Positions 18,360 through 27,917 of a DNA stretch of 64,000 nucleotides are shown piece after piece. The stretch is taken from assembly GCF_030020805.1 (NCBI RefSeq), contig NZ_CP125098.1, positions 5,169,501 through 5,233,500 on the forward strand. Reading direction: 5' to 3'. This stretch comes from Paenibacillus sp. RC67. GTDB lineage: Bacteria; Bacillota; Bacilli; Paenibacillales; NBRC-103111. The notes beneath the pieces are model-generated. The model was not told the DNA's origin. It did no database searches and worked only from the letters and a program-made list of their open reading frames with translations. The position numbers were made by a program, and so were the translations under genes. How positions within the stretch are numbered: position 1 is the stretch's first letter; every line of letters starts with the position of its first letter.

Positions 18360-19175
18360 TTACTTGACGTTCTTAAGTACTTTTTTCATTGCGGCGAGCG
18401 TCCACTCTACCTCAATATATTGATTGCCAGGACCGTTATGCTCCACAGCCCAGTAAGCATCGAAGCCGGAGTCTATTATGGTTTGCGCAATAGCAATAGA
18501 CTTTTCCTCTTGGGCCAATGTATTTCCGCCAAAGTGGATATGATAAGCGTAAGGTGCTACCATAGCGTCCCCTGCTTCCGGATCCACTTTCCATCGATCA
18601 ACATGTAGGAGCACACCGTAATTCTCATGATCAACGGCTTCTGCAATTTTTTTCATAAAGTGCGGATTCAGTGATGGACCCGTATGATTCTCAGGACCGA
18701 TCCTAGCGCCAAAATCAGCTGCAAGCTTGGCATACTCCTGATACCTTGTAACAATAAGCTCGAACTGCTCATCACTCATTTGATCAAAAACTCCATTAGG
18801 ATTATTCGAGAAAGCACCACCAGTATCAATGCGTATAGTTTTAGCACCCAAAATCTCAGAGGCCCTAATATTTTTCAAAGCATTTTGATAGAGCAGTTCA
18901 CGTTTGTCCGGATCTTCATCCCAAATACTTGCCGCATCCGCAGCATAGTTCACTACTTGCAGCTCCTTTTCATCAAGAGCCTGACGAACCTTCCGAATAT
19001 AGCTCTCATCAGCAAGCTCAAGCAATGGTTTACTGTTGTCTCCGATAAAGCGATTGTACATATCCACTGCATTAAGATTGTAGCGATACTTAACCGTCTC
19101 CAGATAGCCAAATACGTCTATCATTCCGTTAGCAAATGTGTTGTAAAATGAATATCCGCCAATTGATAGTTTCAT
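18360..19175 (-). CDS. Sugar phosphate isomerase/epimerase family TIM barrel
   Basis: A 271-aa xylose-isomerase-like TIM-barrel enzyme. It starts MKLSIGGYSFYN and carries the metal-site strands of the family (GARIGPENHTGPS, VLLHVDRWKVD, HIHFGGNT, AVEHNGPG), with the Glu/Asp/His set that binds a divalent metal. The ATG at 19175 follows AGGAGGATGTATCC; the open frame upstream to 19241 overlaps the binding-protein gene. It sits between the binding-protein and dehydrogenase genes. Enzymes of this type in such clusters epimerise or isomerise keto-sugars, or cleave 3-keto-glycosides; the reaction here is inferred only. Confidence 0.85.
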   Translation of the reverse strand: MKLSIGGYSFYNTFANGMIDVFGYLETVKYRYNLNAVDMYNRFIGDNSKPLLELADESYIRKVRQALDEKELQVVNYAADAASIWDEDPDKRELLYQNALKNIRASEILGAKTIRIDTGGAFSNNPNGVFDQMSDEQFELIVTRYQEYAKLAADFGARIGPENHTGPSLNPHFMKKIAEAVDHENYGVLLHVDRWKVDPEAGDAMVAPYAYHIHFGGNTLAQEEKSIAIAQTIIDSGFDAYWAVEHNGPGNQYIEVEWTLAAMKKVLKNVK

Positions 19176-19191
19176 GGATACATCCTCCTGG

Positions 19192-20694
19192 TTACTTGTT
19201 TTTTGCAGCCCACTCGTCCAGCTGTTTCTGCTTCTCCGCAATGACTTTATCTATTCCCGCTGCATGGAGCGCTGCATTAAATTTAGGCAAATTTACCTTC
19301 GGATCCAAGCTGCCATTTTCCAGACCGTCCTGATATTGACGAACCACATTGGTGATCGCAGCAAGCTCGGTTTTTACAGGTGCAGGATTATAGTTAAACC
19401 CTAACGCAATGGATTTCTTGGATTCGCGGTTGAATTTATCCATATCCTCCCACAGGCTGGGACTATCGGTACTCCAGGTATAGGTGAGCAGCTGATTGCC
19501 GAACATCCAGCCCTGACGACTGTTATATCCGCTGTTGCTTGCGTCTATACCGGGCGGAAAGTCGATTTGTTTATCATTTATTTTCACATAATGTTTACCT
19601 TCAATGCCCCAAGAGATCAGATTCATTAGCTTGGCGTCGGAATACAGCAAATTCAAGAACATCATGGCACGCTGAGGATCCTTTGAGTTTTTGGGAATTC
19701 CAAGCATGGCGGCTGTGACGTTAGTCGTACTTGTAATTTGACGGCCAATATCGACAGACTCCAGCTTCAAGTTTACTCTGCTTTCGATTTGTGCATGTGC
19801 TCCTGGTTTGCCCTTCTGAATGGAGCCGAAGGCTGTCTTGGCTTTAATTAATTCTGCTGCCGCATCCTTACTTGTCGCAACATCCTTGCTGATATATCCG
19901 GCTTCATACCAGCGTCGAACCGTATTAATGAGCTTCTCGTATTCTGGGGTTTCATACAGATTTACGACCTTAAGACTATCGAGATTTTCCAATACGCCCA
20001 CAGAATCTCCTAGTACATCCCATTGGTTATCAATGACACGATTGATAATCGGCTTTGGTGCAACCGATTTGACTAAAGGAGTAATAGTGGGTTCATTTTT
20101 CTTGATAGCTGCAAAGTATGGATCCAAGTCGTCGAGCGCTTTAACGGTGCTTAAGTCCAAATGATACTTGTCTAGCAGATCCTTTCTCATGTATACGTTT
20201 ACATTGGATGCGAAATCTCGAATGGTCGGTACGCCGTACAAAATCCCGTCTACCTTGGCGGCATTCAATATTTCAGGCTCAAATGCTTTCATAATATCTT
20301 GGCCGTATTTCTTGACCAGTTCATCCAGAGGAAGCAGTTGCTTTTGTGCTACCTGTCTCCAAAAGGACTGATTGCCGGTAACAATAAGGTCTACCTGTTC
20401 AGGGCCGGTCAACATTAGAATCGTTTGCTGATCCCAAGCAGCAGGCTCAATTCTTTCCAGCTTGACGGTTGCGTTAATTTTTTCGAGCGTAATTTTACTC
20501 ATTTCCTCTTCTATCAGCTTTAAATCTTTTTGTGGTGAACTGTAAAATACGAGCTTGACTTCGTATGGAGGCGGCTTACCGACATTCCCATCTTTTTTAT
20601 TGGAATCTTGTGATGCAGGTGCCGCAGTGCTGCAGCCTGCAAGCAATGTAAGCAGTAACACGGCAACTAGGATAGATTGAAACCGACTTCGCAT
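19192..20694 (-). CDS. Extracellular sugar-binding lipoprotein (LplA/YtcQ-like)
   Basis: A 500-aa lipoprotein with lipobox LAGC (Cys20) and a large family-1 binding fold (LIVTGNQSFWRQVAQ, ILYGVPTIRDFASN). The C-terminal part, with LGFNYNPAPVKTELAAITNVV and GLDPKVN-like spacing, fits the DUF3502 tail of Paenibacillus/Bacillus LplA proteins. ATG with AGGAGGGGCAAGTC. It follows two permease genes, completing an LplBCA-type CUT1 importer. The ATPase would be the shared MsmX-type protein encoded elsewhere, as is usual for this group. Confidence 0.88.
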   Translation of the reverse strand: MRSRFQSILVAVLLLTLLAGCSTAAPASQDSNKKDGNVGKPPPYEVKLVFYSSPQKDLKLIEEEMSKITLEKINATVKLERIEPAAWDQQTILMLTGPEQVDLIVTGNQSFWRQVAQKQLLPLDELVKKYGQDIMKAFEPEILNAAKVDGILYGVPTIRDFASNVNVYMRKDLLDKYHLDLSTVKALDDLDPYFAAIKKNEPTITPLVKSVAPKPIINRVIDNQWDVLGDSVGVLENLDSLKVVNLYETPEYEKLINTVRRWYEAGYISKDVATSKDAAAELIKAKTAFGSIQKGKPGAHAQIESRVNLKLESVDIGRQITSTTNVTAAMLGIPKNSKDPQRAMMFLNLLYSDAKLMNLISWGIEGKHYVKINDKQIDFPPGIDASNSGYNSRQGWMFGNQLLTYTWSTDSPSLWEDMDKFNRESKKSIALGFNYNPAPVKTELAAITNVVRQYQDGLENGSLDPKVNLPKFNAALHAAGIDKVIAEKQKQLDEWAAKNK

Positions 20695-20749
20695 GACTTG
20701 CCCCTCCTATGTTATTTTAATAGGCTAACAACGTTTAACAGCAATGGAT

Positions 20750-21634
20750 TCATCCCTTTACTGCACCAACTGTAAGTCCCTTAGCGAAGTATTTTTGAAA
20801 AAAAGGATATGTAATTAAAATGGGAATGACGCCGATCGCAGCAATCGCCATTTTCAATCCATTGCCCGGAATTTGACCCGTCTGCCCTAAATCGTCCGAA
20901 AACTGTACGTTATTCAATAAATATTGTGCATTAAGCAAAATCGTATTCAGTAATACCTGGATGCTGTACAGCCTTTCATCCGTAATGTAGATCAGGCCGT
21001 TAAACCAGTCATTCCAATAGTGAATCAACTGGAATAGGCCAACTGCACCTAATACTGGAGTAGATAAAGGAATGACAATACGTGTAAAAATTTTGAACTC
21101 ACCGGCACCATCCATATAAGCGGACTCAATGACTTCCTTCGGAACATTCATAGAAAAGAAGGTTCGAATTAAAATGACGAAGAAGGCGTTGACAAGGGCT
21201 CCGGGCACTATTAATGCCCATATCGTATTTTTCATATTAAACAGATTGGTGTACATCAGATAAGTAGGCACCAGTCCGCCATTGAACAGCATCGTGAAAA
21301 AAACAAAGAAGGCTAAGAAATTTCGCATGGGCATTTCCTTACGGGACAGCGGATATGCCAGCAAAGTCATAATGATCAAGCTGGAAAGCGTACCTACGAT
21401 TGTAACCAGAATGGATATCCCATAAGCGCGAACAATCACCGTAGGATCCTTGAACAAATACATATAGCTTTCGAAGCTTAGCTCTGCCGGTATTAAGGAA
21501 TAACCATTCTTCACGATTTCGGTTTCGCTGGTAATGGATGATGTGATAAGCAAAATAAACGGAATTAAACAAAAGAGGGTGACGGCGATAAAGATCACAT
21601 TAATAATCCACTGCTCAACTGGGTTAGACTTCAT
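20750..21634 (-). CDS. CUT1 sugar ABC permease (LplC/YtcP-like)
   Basis: A 294-aa permease with six membrane segments, starting MKSNPVEQWIINVIFIAVTLF. The EAA loop is ESAYMDGAGEFKIFTRIVIPLSTPVLG, the normal docking site for the shared ATPase. The ATG at 21634 has AGGAAACAGCAGCC upstream and lies 17 bp after the first permease stop; the frame extension to 21691 would overlap that gene. Partner of 21651-22583. Confidence 0.88.
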   Translation of the reverse strand: MKSNPVEQWIINVIFIAVTLFCLIPFILLITSSITSETEIVKNGYSLIPAELSFESYMYLFKDPTVIVRAYGISILVTIVGTLSSLIIMTLLAYPLSRKEMPMRNFLAFFVFFTMLFNGGLVPTYLMYTNLFNMKNTIWALIVPGALVNAFFVILIRTFFSMNVPKEVIESAYMDGAGEFKIFTRIVIPLSTPVLGAVGLFQLIHYWNDWFNGLIYITDERLYSIQVLLNTILLNAQYLLNNVQFSDDLGQTGQIPGNGLKMAIAAIGVIPILITYPFFQKYFAKGLTVGAVKG

Positions 21635-21650
21635 GGCTGCTGTTTCCTTT

Positions 21651-22583
21651 CTAGAATAGGGAGTTATCCGGATTGATTCTTTTGACAGCATAGTTCGCTA
21701 TCATAATAATGATGAAACCAACGATAGACTGGTAAACCCCCGCTGCCGACGCCATGCCGATATCCCCGCTTTTCAACAAGGCTCGATAGACATAGGTGTC
21801 AATCACATTCGTGGTAGGCATCAGTACTCCCGAGTCTAGAGGAACCTGATAAAATAAACCGAAGTCCGAGTAAAAAATCCGACCGATTTGAAGCAAGGTC
21901 ATAACGATAATTACAGGAGTAATGGCCGGAATGGTTATTTTCAAAATTTGCTGCAATTTGTTGGCCCCATCCAGAGTTGCTGCTTCATAGTATTCTTGAT
22001 CGATACCCACTACCGCAGCAAAGTACACGATGCATAAATATCCTGCTGTATTCCACACCTTCACAAAGGTTAGAATAAAGGGCCAATATTTCGGATCGCT
22101 ATACCACATGATCCCTTCCAGCCCGAATAGTGGAAGGATGGTATTATTCATCAACCCGCTTTCCATACTGAGCAATGAATACACCAAGTAACCAATGATA
22201 ACGGAAGACATTAAGTGAGGCAGTAATATAGCGCTTTGATAGAAGCGAAGCACAAACTTGTTCTTTAATTCGTTTAACAATATAGCTAGCGCAACAGCAA
22301 CAACAAGATTCAGGACTATAAATACAATGTTATACAGAATAGTGTTTCTCGTAATAATAAAAGCATCTTCTGTTTTGAATAAATATTCGAAATTTTTGAA
22401 CCCTACCCAGTCACTTCCGAGAATCCCTTGCGCAAAATTCACGTCTTTAAAAGCAATAACAATGCCGAGCATAGGAATGTAATTGTTAATGATCAAGTAA
22501 ATAACACCAGGTAATAACATTAAGTAGAGTGCCATAAACTTTTGATGCTTTCTCATGCTCAAGCTGCTTCGTAGTGCGGTCAT
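21651..22583 (-). CDS. CUT1 sugar ABC permease (LplB/YteP-like)
   Basis: A 310-aa permease with six membrane segments and EAA-type loop AATLDGANKLQQILKITIPAITPVI. The MLLPGVIYLIINNYIPMLGI opening with AFKDVNF is diagnostic of the LplB/YteP subfamily, which imports complex oligosaccharides such as rhamnogalacturonan fragments in Bacillus. ATG follows GGAGGGAGGCCGTC. A palindromic operator lies 22 bp upstream. Confidence 0.88.
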   Translation of the reverse strand: MTALRSSLSMRKHQKFMALYLMLLPGVIYLIINNYIPMLGIVIAFKDVNFAQGILGSDWVGFKNFEYLFKTEDAFIITRNTILYNIVFIVLNLVVAVALAILLNELKNKFVLRFYQSAILLPHLMSSVIIGYLVYSLLSMESGLMNNTILPLFGLEGIMWYSDPKYWPFILTFVKVWNTAGYLCIVYFAAVVGIDQEYYEAATLDGANKLQQILKITIPAITPVIIVMTLLQIGRIFYSDFGLFYQVPLDSGVLMPTTNVIDTYVYRALLKSGDIGMASAAGVYQSIVGFIIIMIANYAVKRINPDNSLF

Positions 22584-22604
22584 GACGGCCTCCCTCCAGC
22601 ATAA

Positions 22605-22625
22605 TTTAGTAAGCGCTTTACTAAA
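22605..22625. promoter_or_regulatory. Palindromic operator before the lpl-like permeases
   Basis: TTTAGTAAGCGCTTTACTAAA is symmetrical apart from its central bases, with a GCGC core as in LacI/CcpA-family sites. It deviates from strict cre at two or three positions. It lies between the response-regulator stop (22662) and the permease start (22583), so it could regulate the transporter part of the operon separately. Confidence 0.55.
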
Positions 22626-22661
22626 TTCATTGTAAGCCGGGCAGCAGCCTCTGAACCACTA

Positions 22662-24284
22662 CTATACTGACTTATTCGTAGCACTTTTCTGACCTTTTGT
22701 TTTGCGATACTCGTTGGGATTCATGCTTACAGCGTGCTTAAACACTTTAGAGAAATAGGAAAAGTTACTGTATCCTACGCTCATCGCAATATCACTGACC
22801 GACATATCTGTCGTCAGCAGCATTTCCTTCGCCACCCTTACCTTTTCCTCTGTGATGTACTCCATAATGGATTTTTGCGTCTCCTTCTTATACCATCTGG
22901 ATAAGTAATCCGGGTGCAGGCTGACATATTTGGCAATGTCCTCTCTGGAAATGGGCTGATCCAGGTGCTGCATCACATATCCTTTTATTTTGGACATCAA
23001 GGTATGCTCCGTGCGGCAGCTTACTATGGTGAGCTCCAAGGTTTGTCTGACCCATGTTTTCAAATCGGTCACAGAGCGGACTGCTTGGGATAGCTGTTCC
23101 GTCGACGTTAGCTCCCCTAACACTTGATAGGATAATAAGCCTTTCGATTGGATGAAATGATACATAATTTGAAGAAAGCTTTGCAAAAACTTCTGGAGCA
23201 CCTGCGCTGACAATTGCTCCCTATTCATAAGTGTAGTCAGGTATTGATCGGTTCCAGCGAGTATGGAATGGTACGCTCCCCGCTTTAATAGTTCCAACCA
23301 TACATTCATTTCAATGATGTCTACCTCGTCGGAATTTTGACTACAATCATTGTAGAAGATGACCTTATTCGTAGGACTGATATTATTTTTCCTCAACTCC
23401 AGCAGGCCCTCAAATTGCTTGGCTAAGGACGTCACTTGACCTCTTTCACCCACATAGCAGCTCAATTCACACCCGAAGTATTGTGTACATGAGGACATAT
23501 AGGTTTCACATTCATGAACAAGCTCACTCTTTCCGAGCTGCTGCTGTTCGTCCACTGGCACAATCACAAGGAGCATATCTGCGGTTACCCACGTAATTTG
23601 TCTGCTCCGTGAACCGTGCAAGATCGAGTATTCCGCGGTATTCTGCAAAGCATACTCCATCATTCGCTCTTCACGGAGTGTGAATTTATGGGTCCACCGC
23701 TGAATCGAGATCAAGATAGGAATAAATTGGTCCTGTTCATCAATCGGCAGATGATTTGTTCGGATAGTCTCATAAATACTAGCTGGATATGTGGATATTC
23801 GCTGATGAAATACATCTTGCCAAAACCGTTCCAAAACAAGCGGCTGCTGTGTTTTCCACAGTTCCGTATAATACTGGCTTTTTTCTTGGATGTCCTGCTG
23901 TTGCTTGCGTTCCATTACTTTAGATAATCCTCTCTGTACAACCTGCTTTAATTCGTCAAATTGGACCGGCTTGAGCAAATAATCCAGACTCCCGAGTGCC
24001 ACTGCCTTTTTAGCATAATGAAAATCGGAATGACAGGTTAAAAAAACAGACTCGCTATCCGGATAGTAGTCCCGTACCCAGGATAACAAATCGATTCCAC
24101 TTCCCTGAGGCATTTCGATATCACATATCATCAAATCGATCGAGAACTGCTCATACATTTTTTGGGCTTGTCTAATGTTATACGCGACATGGATATGACT
24201 AATGGACAACTGCTCCCAGTCGATACAGGACTCTATCATTTTTACCGCGTGCATTTCATCATCAACAATTAGCAAGTGAAACAT
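22662..24284 (-). CDS. YesN-type response regulator with AraC HTH
   Basis: A 540-aa two-component regulator. The receiver domain (1-125) has the acidic pocket VDDE at 8-10, phospho-acceptor Asp55 in ICDIEMPQGSG and the conserved Lys in YLLKPVQ. A middle region of about 280 aa carries the YesN-type insertion. The C-terminal double HTH of AraC type (about 430-530) includes ISREDIAKYVSLHPDYLSRWYKKE and VGYSNFSYFSKVFKHAV. ATG after GGGGAGGGGCAAT. It lies 65 bp after its cognate kinase and 78 bp before the permeases it most likely activates. Confidence 0.9.
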   Translation of the reverse strand: MFHLLIVDDEMHAVKMIESCIDWEQLSISHIHVAYNIRQAQKMYEQFSIDLMICDIEMPQGSGIDLLSWVRDYYPDSESVFLTCHSDFHYAKKAVALGSLDYLLKPVQFDELKQVVQRGLSKVMERKQQQDIQEKSQYYTELWKTQQPLVLERFWQDVFHQRISTYPASIYETIRTNHLPIDEQDQFIPILISIQRWTHKFTLREERMMEYALQNTAEYSILHGSRSRQITWVTADMLLVIVPVDEQQQLGKSELVHECETYMSSCTQYFGCELSCYVGERGQVTSLAKQFEGLLELRKNNISPTNKVIFYNDCSQNSDEVDIIEMNVWLELLKRGAYHSILAGTDQYLTTLMNREQLSAQVLQKFLQSFLQIMYHFIQSKGLLSYQVLGELTSTEQLSQAVRSVTDLKTWVRQTLELTIVSCRTEHTLMSKIKGYVMQHLDQPISREDIAKYVSLHPDYLSRWYKKETQKSIMEYITEEKVRVAKEMLLTTDMSVSDIAMSVGYSNFSYFSKVFKHAVSMNPNEYRKTKGQKSATNKSV

Positions 24285-24348
24285 ATTGCCCCTCCCCAGT
24301 CACCAATGGATTAGTAAAAAAAGATTGCAAAATGCCGAGTTCAGCTCC

Positions 24349-26076
24349 TCAATAAGCAGGGACATGAATTTCAATTTGGGCTCCCCCATGCTTTACATTG
24401 ATTAAGTCAACTCGTGCCTCTTCGTGATATAGCAATTTAAGCCTCCGCCTAATATTCCATATTCCAATATGTTCTCGCTCATTACTAACGATGGGGTTCC
24501 CCCTATCCATTTGCTCAAGAACCTCCTCGGGGAAGCCTCGTCCTGTGTCCTTAATCACAATTCTCAAGTAAGGCTGTTCTTCCTCATACAGTTGTATATC
24601 GATCGTTATTTTAATTGGTTCGTCCATTGTAATGGCATGCTTGATTGTGTTCTCTACAAAGGTCTGGATCAGGAGCGGCGGAACCTGTACTTTCGATCCG
24701 TATTCTGGTTCAGTAATGTCATAAGTGAAACCATCCTGAAATCTCATGGCTTGTATACGTAAATAGTTTTGTGTATGCGTCAACTCGTCCTTTAGCGATA
24801 CAAACTTTAGATTGGTTTGGAACATAAAGCGCATGTATTGAATCATATAGCTGGACATTTCCAGAATAAACGGGTAATTTTTCATCTGAGCCATATTGTA
24901 AATCGTATTAAGTGCATTCAAAAAGAAGTGGGGGTTAATTTGCAGCTGCAGATGCTTCAGCTCTGCGCGCTGGGATAACAGCTGCTCTTCGTACACACTA
25001 ATCTTCAGCTCCTTGATTTGAGAAACCATCGTATTAAACACTTCATTCATCAATCCAAATTCATAGGATACCGGGTATTTTTCCACACGATGTTCTAAAT
25101 TGCCGTCTCTTACTCTCCGCATGACATTCATAATCCGGTTCATAGGGACAAGAATGATATTTCTCAAATACATGTAAAATATAGGAAAAAGAATAACAGA
25201 ACCCAGTACGATCAGTGCAGACATCGAACGGAGTGCAGGCAAATTCTCCAAAATCGTTCGATAAGGCAGTAGAATCAGCAACGAAAAATCTCCTTGGCTA
25301 GAATGCTTGCGTACTTGCAAATATTCCTCTGAATGCTCTTTGAGCCCTTCGTCCGTCAACAAGGCGATGTCCGCAGCATTCTCTTGACTTACTGTCATTA
25401 GTTCGTCCTTATCGCTCACAAGTATCGCCTTTCCATCCTCTCCTAGCTCTAATAAATTGAGCGGTACCATGAGCTTGGAGGCTTCTACAGTAGCGCCAAT
25501 GTATACGTTTCCAATACTTTTAATAATAACGAGATAGTACTGATCACCCGACTGATGAACAAACCATCGTTTATTACCATATGTAAGTACCTGGTTCTCA
25601 TCTTGCAATAGCTCGCTTAACCAAAGCTTCCTCTTCTTTAAATCCCCGGAAGCAATGGCAGGAGGGGCATTCGTTATAATATCATGATTAACAGCTGAGT
25701 AAACGAACATTAAGTCAACAAACTTATATTGGGTATAATCATTTTCCATCTTATTAAACAAATTAATTTTGGCAAATTGATATTGGTCCCGAGCGTCTTG
25801 CTCCGGAAAACCAAGCTGAAGTAAATCACTTTCAAACGCGGCGGTCATACTTAGATAAGTATCCATTTCCTGTAAAGTACGATCGATCTGATCCATATAC
25901 AACATCGTTATATTCTCGTTCGATTTTGCCACTTGATCACTTACAACCCGGATAGCATAGAAGCTATGAAAAATTAACAGCGCCAAGAGAGGAACGACAA
26001 ATACCGACAAACCTACTATGAGCTTGAAACGAATTGATTGATTCGTAAACCGATAAATAAGTGAAATAGCAATCAC
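24349..26076 (-). CDS. YesM-type sensor histidine kinase
   Basis: A membrane kinase of about 575 aa. It has a first membrane segment (FKLIVGLSVFVVPLLALLIF), an extracellular Cache-like sensor of about 250 aa, a second segment (MSALIVLGSVILFPIFYMYL) and HAMP. The His-kinase domain starts at LKHLQLQINPHFFLNALNTIYNMA, which carries the phospho-accepting His. The ATPase has FVENTIKHAI and DTGRGFPEEVL. This is the LytS/YesM family that pairs with YesN. The start is uncertain: there is no ATG, and GTG 26076 has GAGG almost touching it. The open frame reaches a GTG at 26133 with no ribosome site. The start used gives the short cytoplasmic tail usual for the family. Confidence 0.85.
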   Translation of the reverse strand: MIAISLIYRFTNQSIRFKLIVGLSVFVVPLLALLIFHSFYAIRVVSDQVAKSNENITMLYMDQIDRTLQEMDTYLSMTAAFESDLLQLGFPEQDARDQYQFAKINLFNKMENDYTQYKFVDLMFVYSAVNHDIITNAPPAIASGDLKKRKLWLSELLQDENQVLTYGNKRWFVHQSGDQYYLVIIKSIGNVYIGATVEASKLMVPLNLLELGEDGKAILVSDKDELMTVSQENAADIALLTDEGLKEHSEEYLQVRKHSSQGDFSLLILLPYRTILENLPALRSMSALIVLGSVILFPIFYMYLRNIILVPMNRIMNVMRRVRDGNLEHRVEKYPVSYEFGLMNEVFNTMVSQIKELKISVYEEQLLSQRAELKHLQLQINPHFFLNALNTIYNMAQMKNYPFILEMSSYMIQYMRFMFQTNLKFVSLKDELTHTQNYLRIQAMRFQDGFTYDITEPEYGSKVQVPPLLIQTFVENTIKHAITMDEPIKITIDIQLYEEEQPYLRIVIKDTGRGFPEEVLEQMDRGNPIVSNEREHIGIWNIRRRLKLLYHEEARVDLINVKHGGAQIEIHVPAY

Positions 26077-26345
26077 TCCCTCGATAAATGGATTAAGTGT
26101 GCGGGACTCCTTCTTTTCGATCGAACAACTCACTAATATTTTAACATCTCTTTAAAACTAAAGTGTAGCTTCCGCCTCGTACTTCTTTAGTCTTTTTTGA
26201 ATAACCTCTCCCAACTTACTTTCCAATCTACTACTCCATAGCAAAAGTTTATCATAGTGGTCGCAGTTAATTGTGAAAGGATAATCATTTTTTTATTGTA
26301 CCCGATTATCATTTCCAGATAATTTACATTTTTATCTACAAGTCA

Positions 26346-26375
26346 AAAAAGGTTGTCCCATTCTCAACCTGCTTT
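26346..26375 (-). terminator. Short terminator-like hairpin
   Basis: Minus strand: AGGTTG and CAACCT arms around a 9-nt loop, followed by TTTTTTGAC. It is located just downstream of the sigma-factor fragment and may be the terminator of the former gene. Confidence 0.5.
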
Positions 26376-26377
26376 CA

Positions 26378-26578
26378 TAACGTTATAGAGGTCTGCCATT
26401 TGGGCAGGCCGCTTACACTTTTGTGAAGTTTTGTTACCTCTTCGTCGGGTTCGATGACTTTAATCAAACCGATGGTTCCGATCGAGATTAGGTCTTCGAG
26501 GTCTTTACCTGTGTTGTCGAATTTTATGACAATATGAACACGAACCGATGTAATTTGTATAATAAGCCTGATGTGCAA
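26378..26578 (-). pseudogene. Fragment of a sporulation sigma factor (sigma-E/sigma-K type)
   Basis: The translated stretch HIVIKFDNTGKDLEDLISIG, continuing TIGLIKVIEPDEEVTKL, closely matches region 2 of sigma-E/sigma-K. That region in intact proteins runs from HIVKKFDNTGEDLEDLI on to GLIKAIE and KGTKLATYAAR. Only about 40 of roughly 235 residues are recognisable. Both flanks diverge into unrelated sequence, so this is a remnant and not a gene. The surrounding 26134-26831 region holds no intact gene. A remnant of a duplication or of a sigK-interrupting (skin-type) element is possible. Confidence 0.6.
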
Positions 26579-26647
26579 TCTTCACTTAACTCATATGTTT
26601 GAAAAATGGGAAAGTTGATGCTTCCATTTTACCGCGGCAAACTTTTT

Positions 26648-26709
26648 GTGCAAAAAGACCGAGTCTAGGATATAGCTGCCTCCTAAACTCGATCTTTTCA
26701 TCTTTGCAC
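26648..26709. repeat. Long imperfect inverted repeat
   Basis: Arms GTGCAAAAAGACCGAGT / ACTCGATCTTTT...TTTGCAC with TAGGA/TCCTA at the tip and a 6-nt bulge. It lies in gene-free DNA between the kinase and the APH-like gene. It could be a bidirectional terminator or a small palindromic element. Confidence 0.5.
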
Positions 26710-26831
26710 TACTTGTGTCGATTGTGAAAGCCACCGAGTTCAAGGTTTGCTTTCAGCAGCTCACCACAGCGGCTCCTTTTCAATAATGATGTTTAACTAA
26801 AAGTGTCACGTGTATGTAACGTTTTTATCAA

Positions 26832-27833
26832 TCAAATAAACTTTAATGCAGGAGGATACGGGAGCCCTAGAAGATTAGACGACCAGCGTAGAGCGGGTCC
26901 CAATTGTAACCGTTGAATGTATCTGAGCCGTGGAAGCACGGGGATTGGAGGCTTCCCGGCTCTGGTTGCGAAAAATCCCGCTGTAGCAACGGCCACAGCT
27001 TGTTCGGCGAATGGGGGGAAATCAATACCGTGAGCAGCCATTTCTTTTCTATATTCAGGTAATAAACATTCTGCAGGAGATCCGCCCTCCCCCTCAATAC
27101 TGGGAAAGAAGAAACCAATGTCGAATATTAAGGGTCCCCTGCATGCCAATGCCCAATCAAACAGCACCAGAGCATCGTTTCGGAAACAAAGATTATCCGA
27201 GCGTATGTCTTTATGGATTAGCCCCCAAGGTTGGTCTGAACGCATTAGCTCCTCTTCTATGGGTATTAACGTGTCAATAACCGCATCAAGCCAAGCCTCT
27301 GCTTCTTTCTCATTGTCCTGGAACAGTCCAAGAAAATAATTTCTTTCCTCCATGTTATTTTTTATGGTAAGCCAATTATCGGTTACACCTTTGCCAGACA
27401 TGGCTTCAACCTTATCCATTTCAGAAATTCCTCTTATGTGAAAAGCTGCTATGTCTCTCATTGCTTGCAAAGCCAATGCCTTAGACCAAGGAGGAACCTT
27501 CTTTACCTGTCTTAAATCTTCCAATAATAAAAGATGCCATCCATCAACACTAACGGACCCATAATAACGAGGAGAAATTGGGGTAATCGCAGTGACATTA
27601 CGATACATGGCTTCTTCCAACGGAAGCACTCTCCAATTTTCAGCAATAGAATCTTTCCCGGCTCCCTTGGCAAATAAAGTTCTACCATCCTCTAGGAACA
27701 ATCGGAAGGTTGCAGTGGGTCCGTAGCCCCCAAATACACGAGAGGCCCTACGTATAGGGCTTGCCATTTTATCTTCAATTTGTTCGCGTAATTCTTTGGG
27801 GACATCTCGCCAGTAAGGCTTAGGCTCTCGCAT
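26832..27833 (-). CDS. Aminoglycoside phosphotransferase (APH)-family kinase
   Basis: A 333-aa protein with the kinase-like fold of APH/choline kinases. The Brenner motif is HKDIRSDN (HxDxxxxN), followed by LFDWALACRGPLIFDIGFF, with the metal-binding Asp. The N-terminal lobe has ATFRLFLEDGRTLFAKGAG, with the ATP-binding Lys. Such proteins phosphorylate small hydroxylated compounds, and only some are antibiotic-resistance enzymes, so resistance should not be assumed. ATG start with AAAGGAGATGTG upstream. It is separated from the upstream transporter operon by a strong terminator and appears monocistronic. Confidence 0.82.
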   Translation of the reverse strand: MREPKPYWRDVPKELREQIEDKMASPIRRASRVFGGYGPTATFRLFLEDGRTLFAKGAGKDSIAENWRVLPLEEAMYRNVTAITPISPRYYGSVSVDGWHLLLLEDLRQVKKVPPWSKALALQAMRDIAAFHIRGISEMDKVEAMSGKGVTDNWLTIKNNMEERNYFLGLFQDNEKEAEAWLDAVIDTLIPIEEELMRSDQPWGLIHKDIRSDNLCFRNDALVLFDWALACRGPLIFDIGFFFPSIEGEGGSPAECLLPEYRKEMAAHGIDFPPFAEQAVAVATAGFFATRAGKPPIPVLPRLRYIQRLQLGPALRWSSNLLGLPYPPALKFI

Positions 27834-27862
27834 CGTATTTCACATCTCCTTTACCATTCTGA

Positions 27863-27897
27863 AAGGAAAAAAACCAGCTGTACCGGCAACTGGTTCT
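27863..27897 (-). terminator. Terminator of the 33.2-27.9 kb transporter operon
   Basis: Minus strand: AACCAGTTGCC and the matching CAGCTGGTT arm, followed by TTTTTTTCC. It lies 21 bp after the last permease stop at 27918. Confidence 0.82.
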
Positions 27898-27917
27898 TCT
27901 CATTGTGTTATGTTTCT

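Noticed and set aside
26832..27833. Antibiotic-resistance gene (aminoglycoside kinase)
   Set aside because: Only the broad APH-like kinase fold is visible; sequence motifs do not point to a known resistance enzyme, and the family has many metabolic members.
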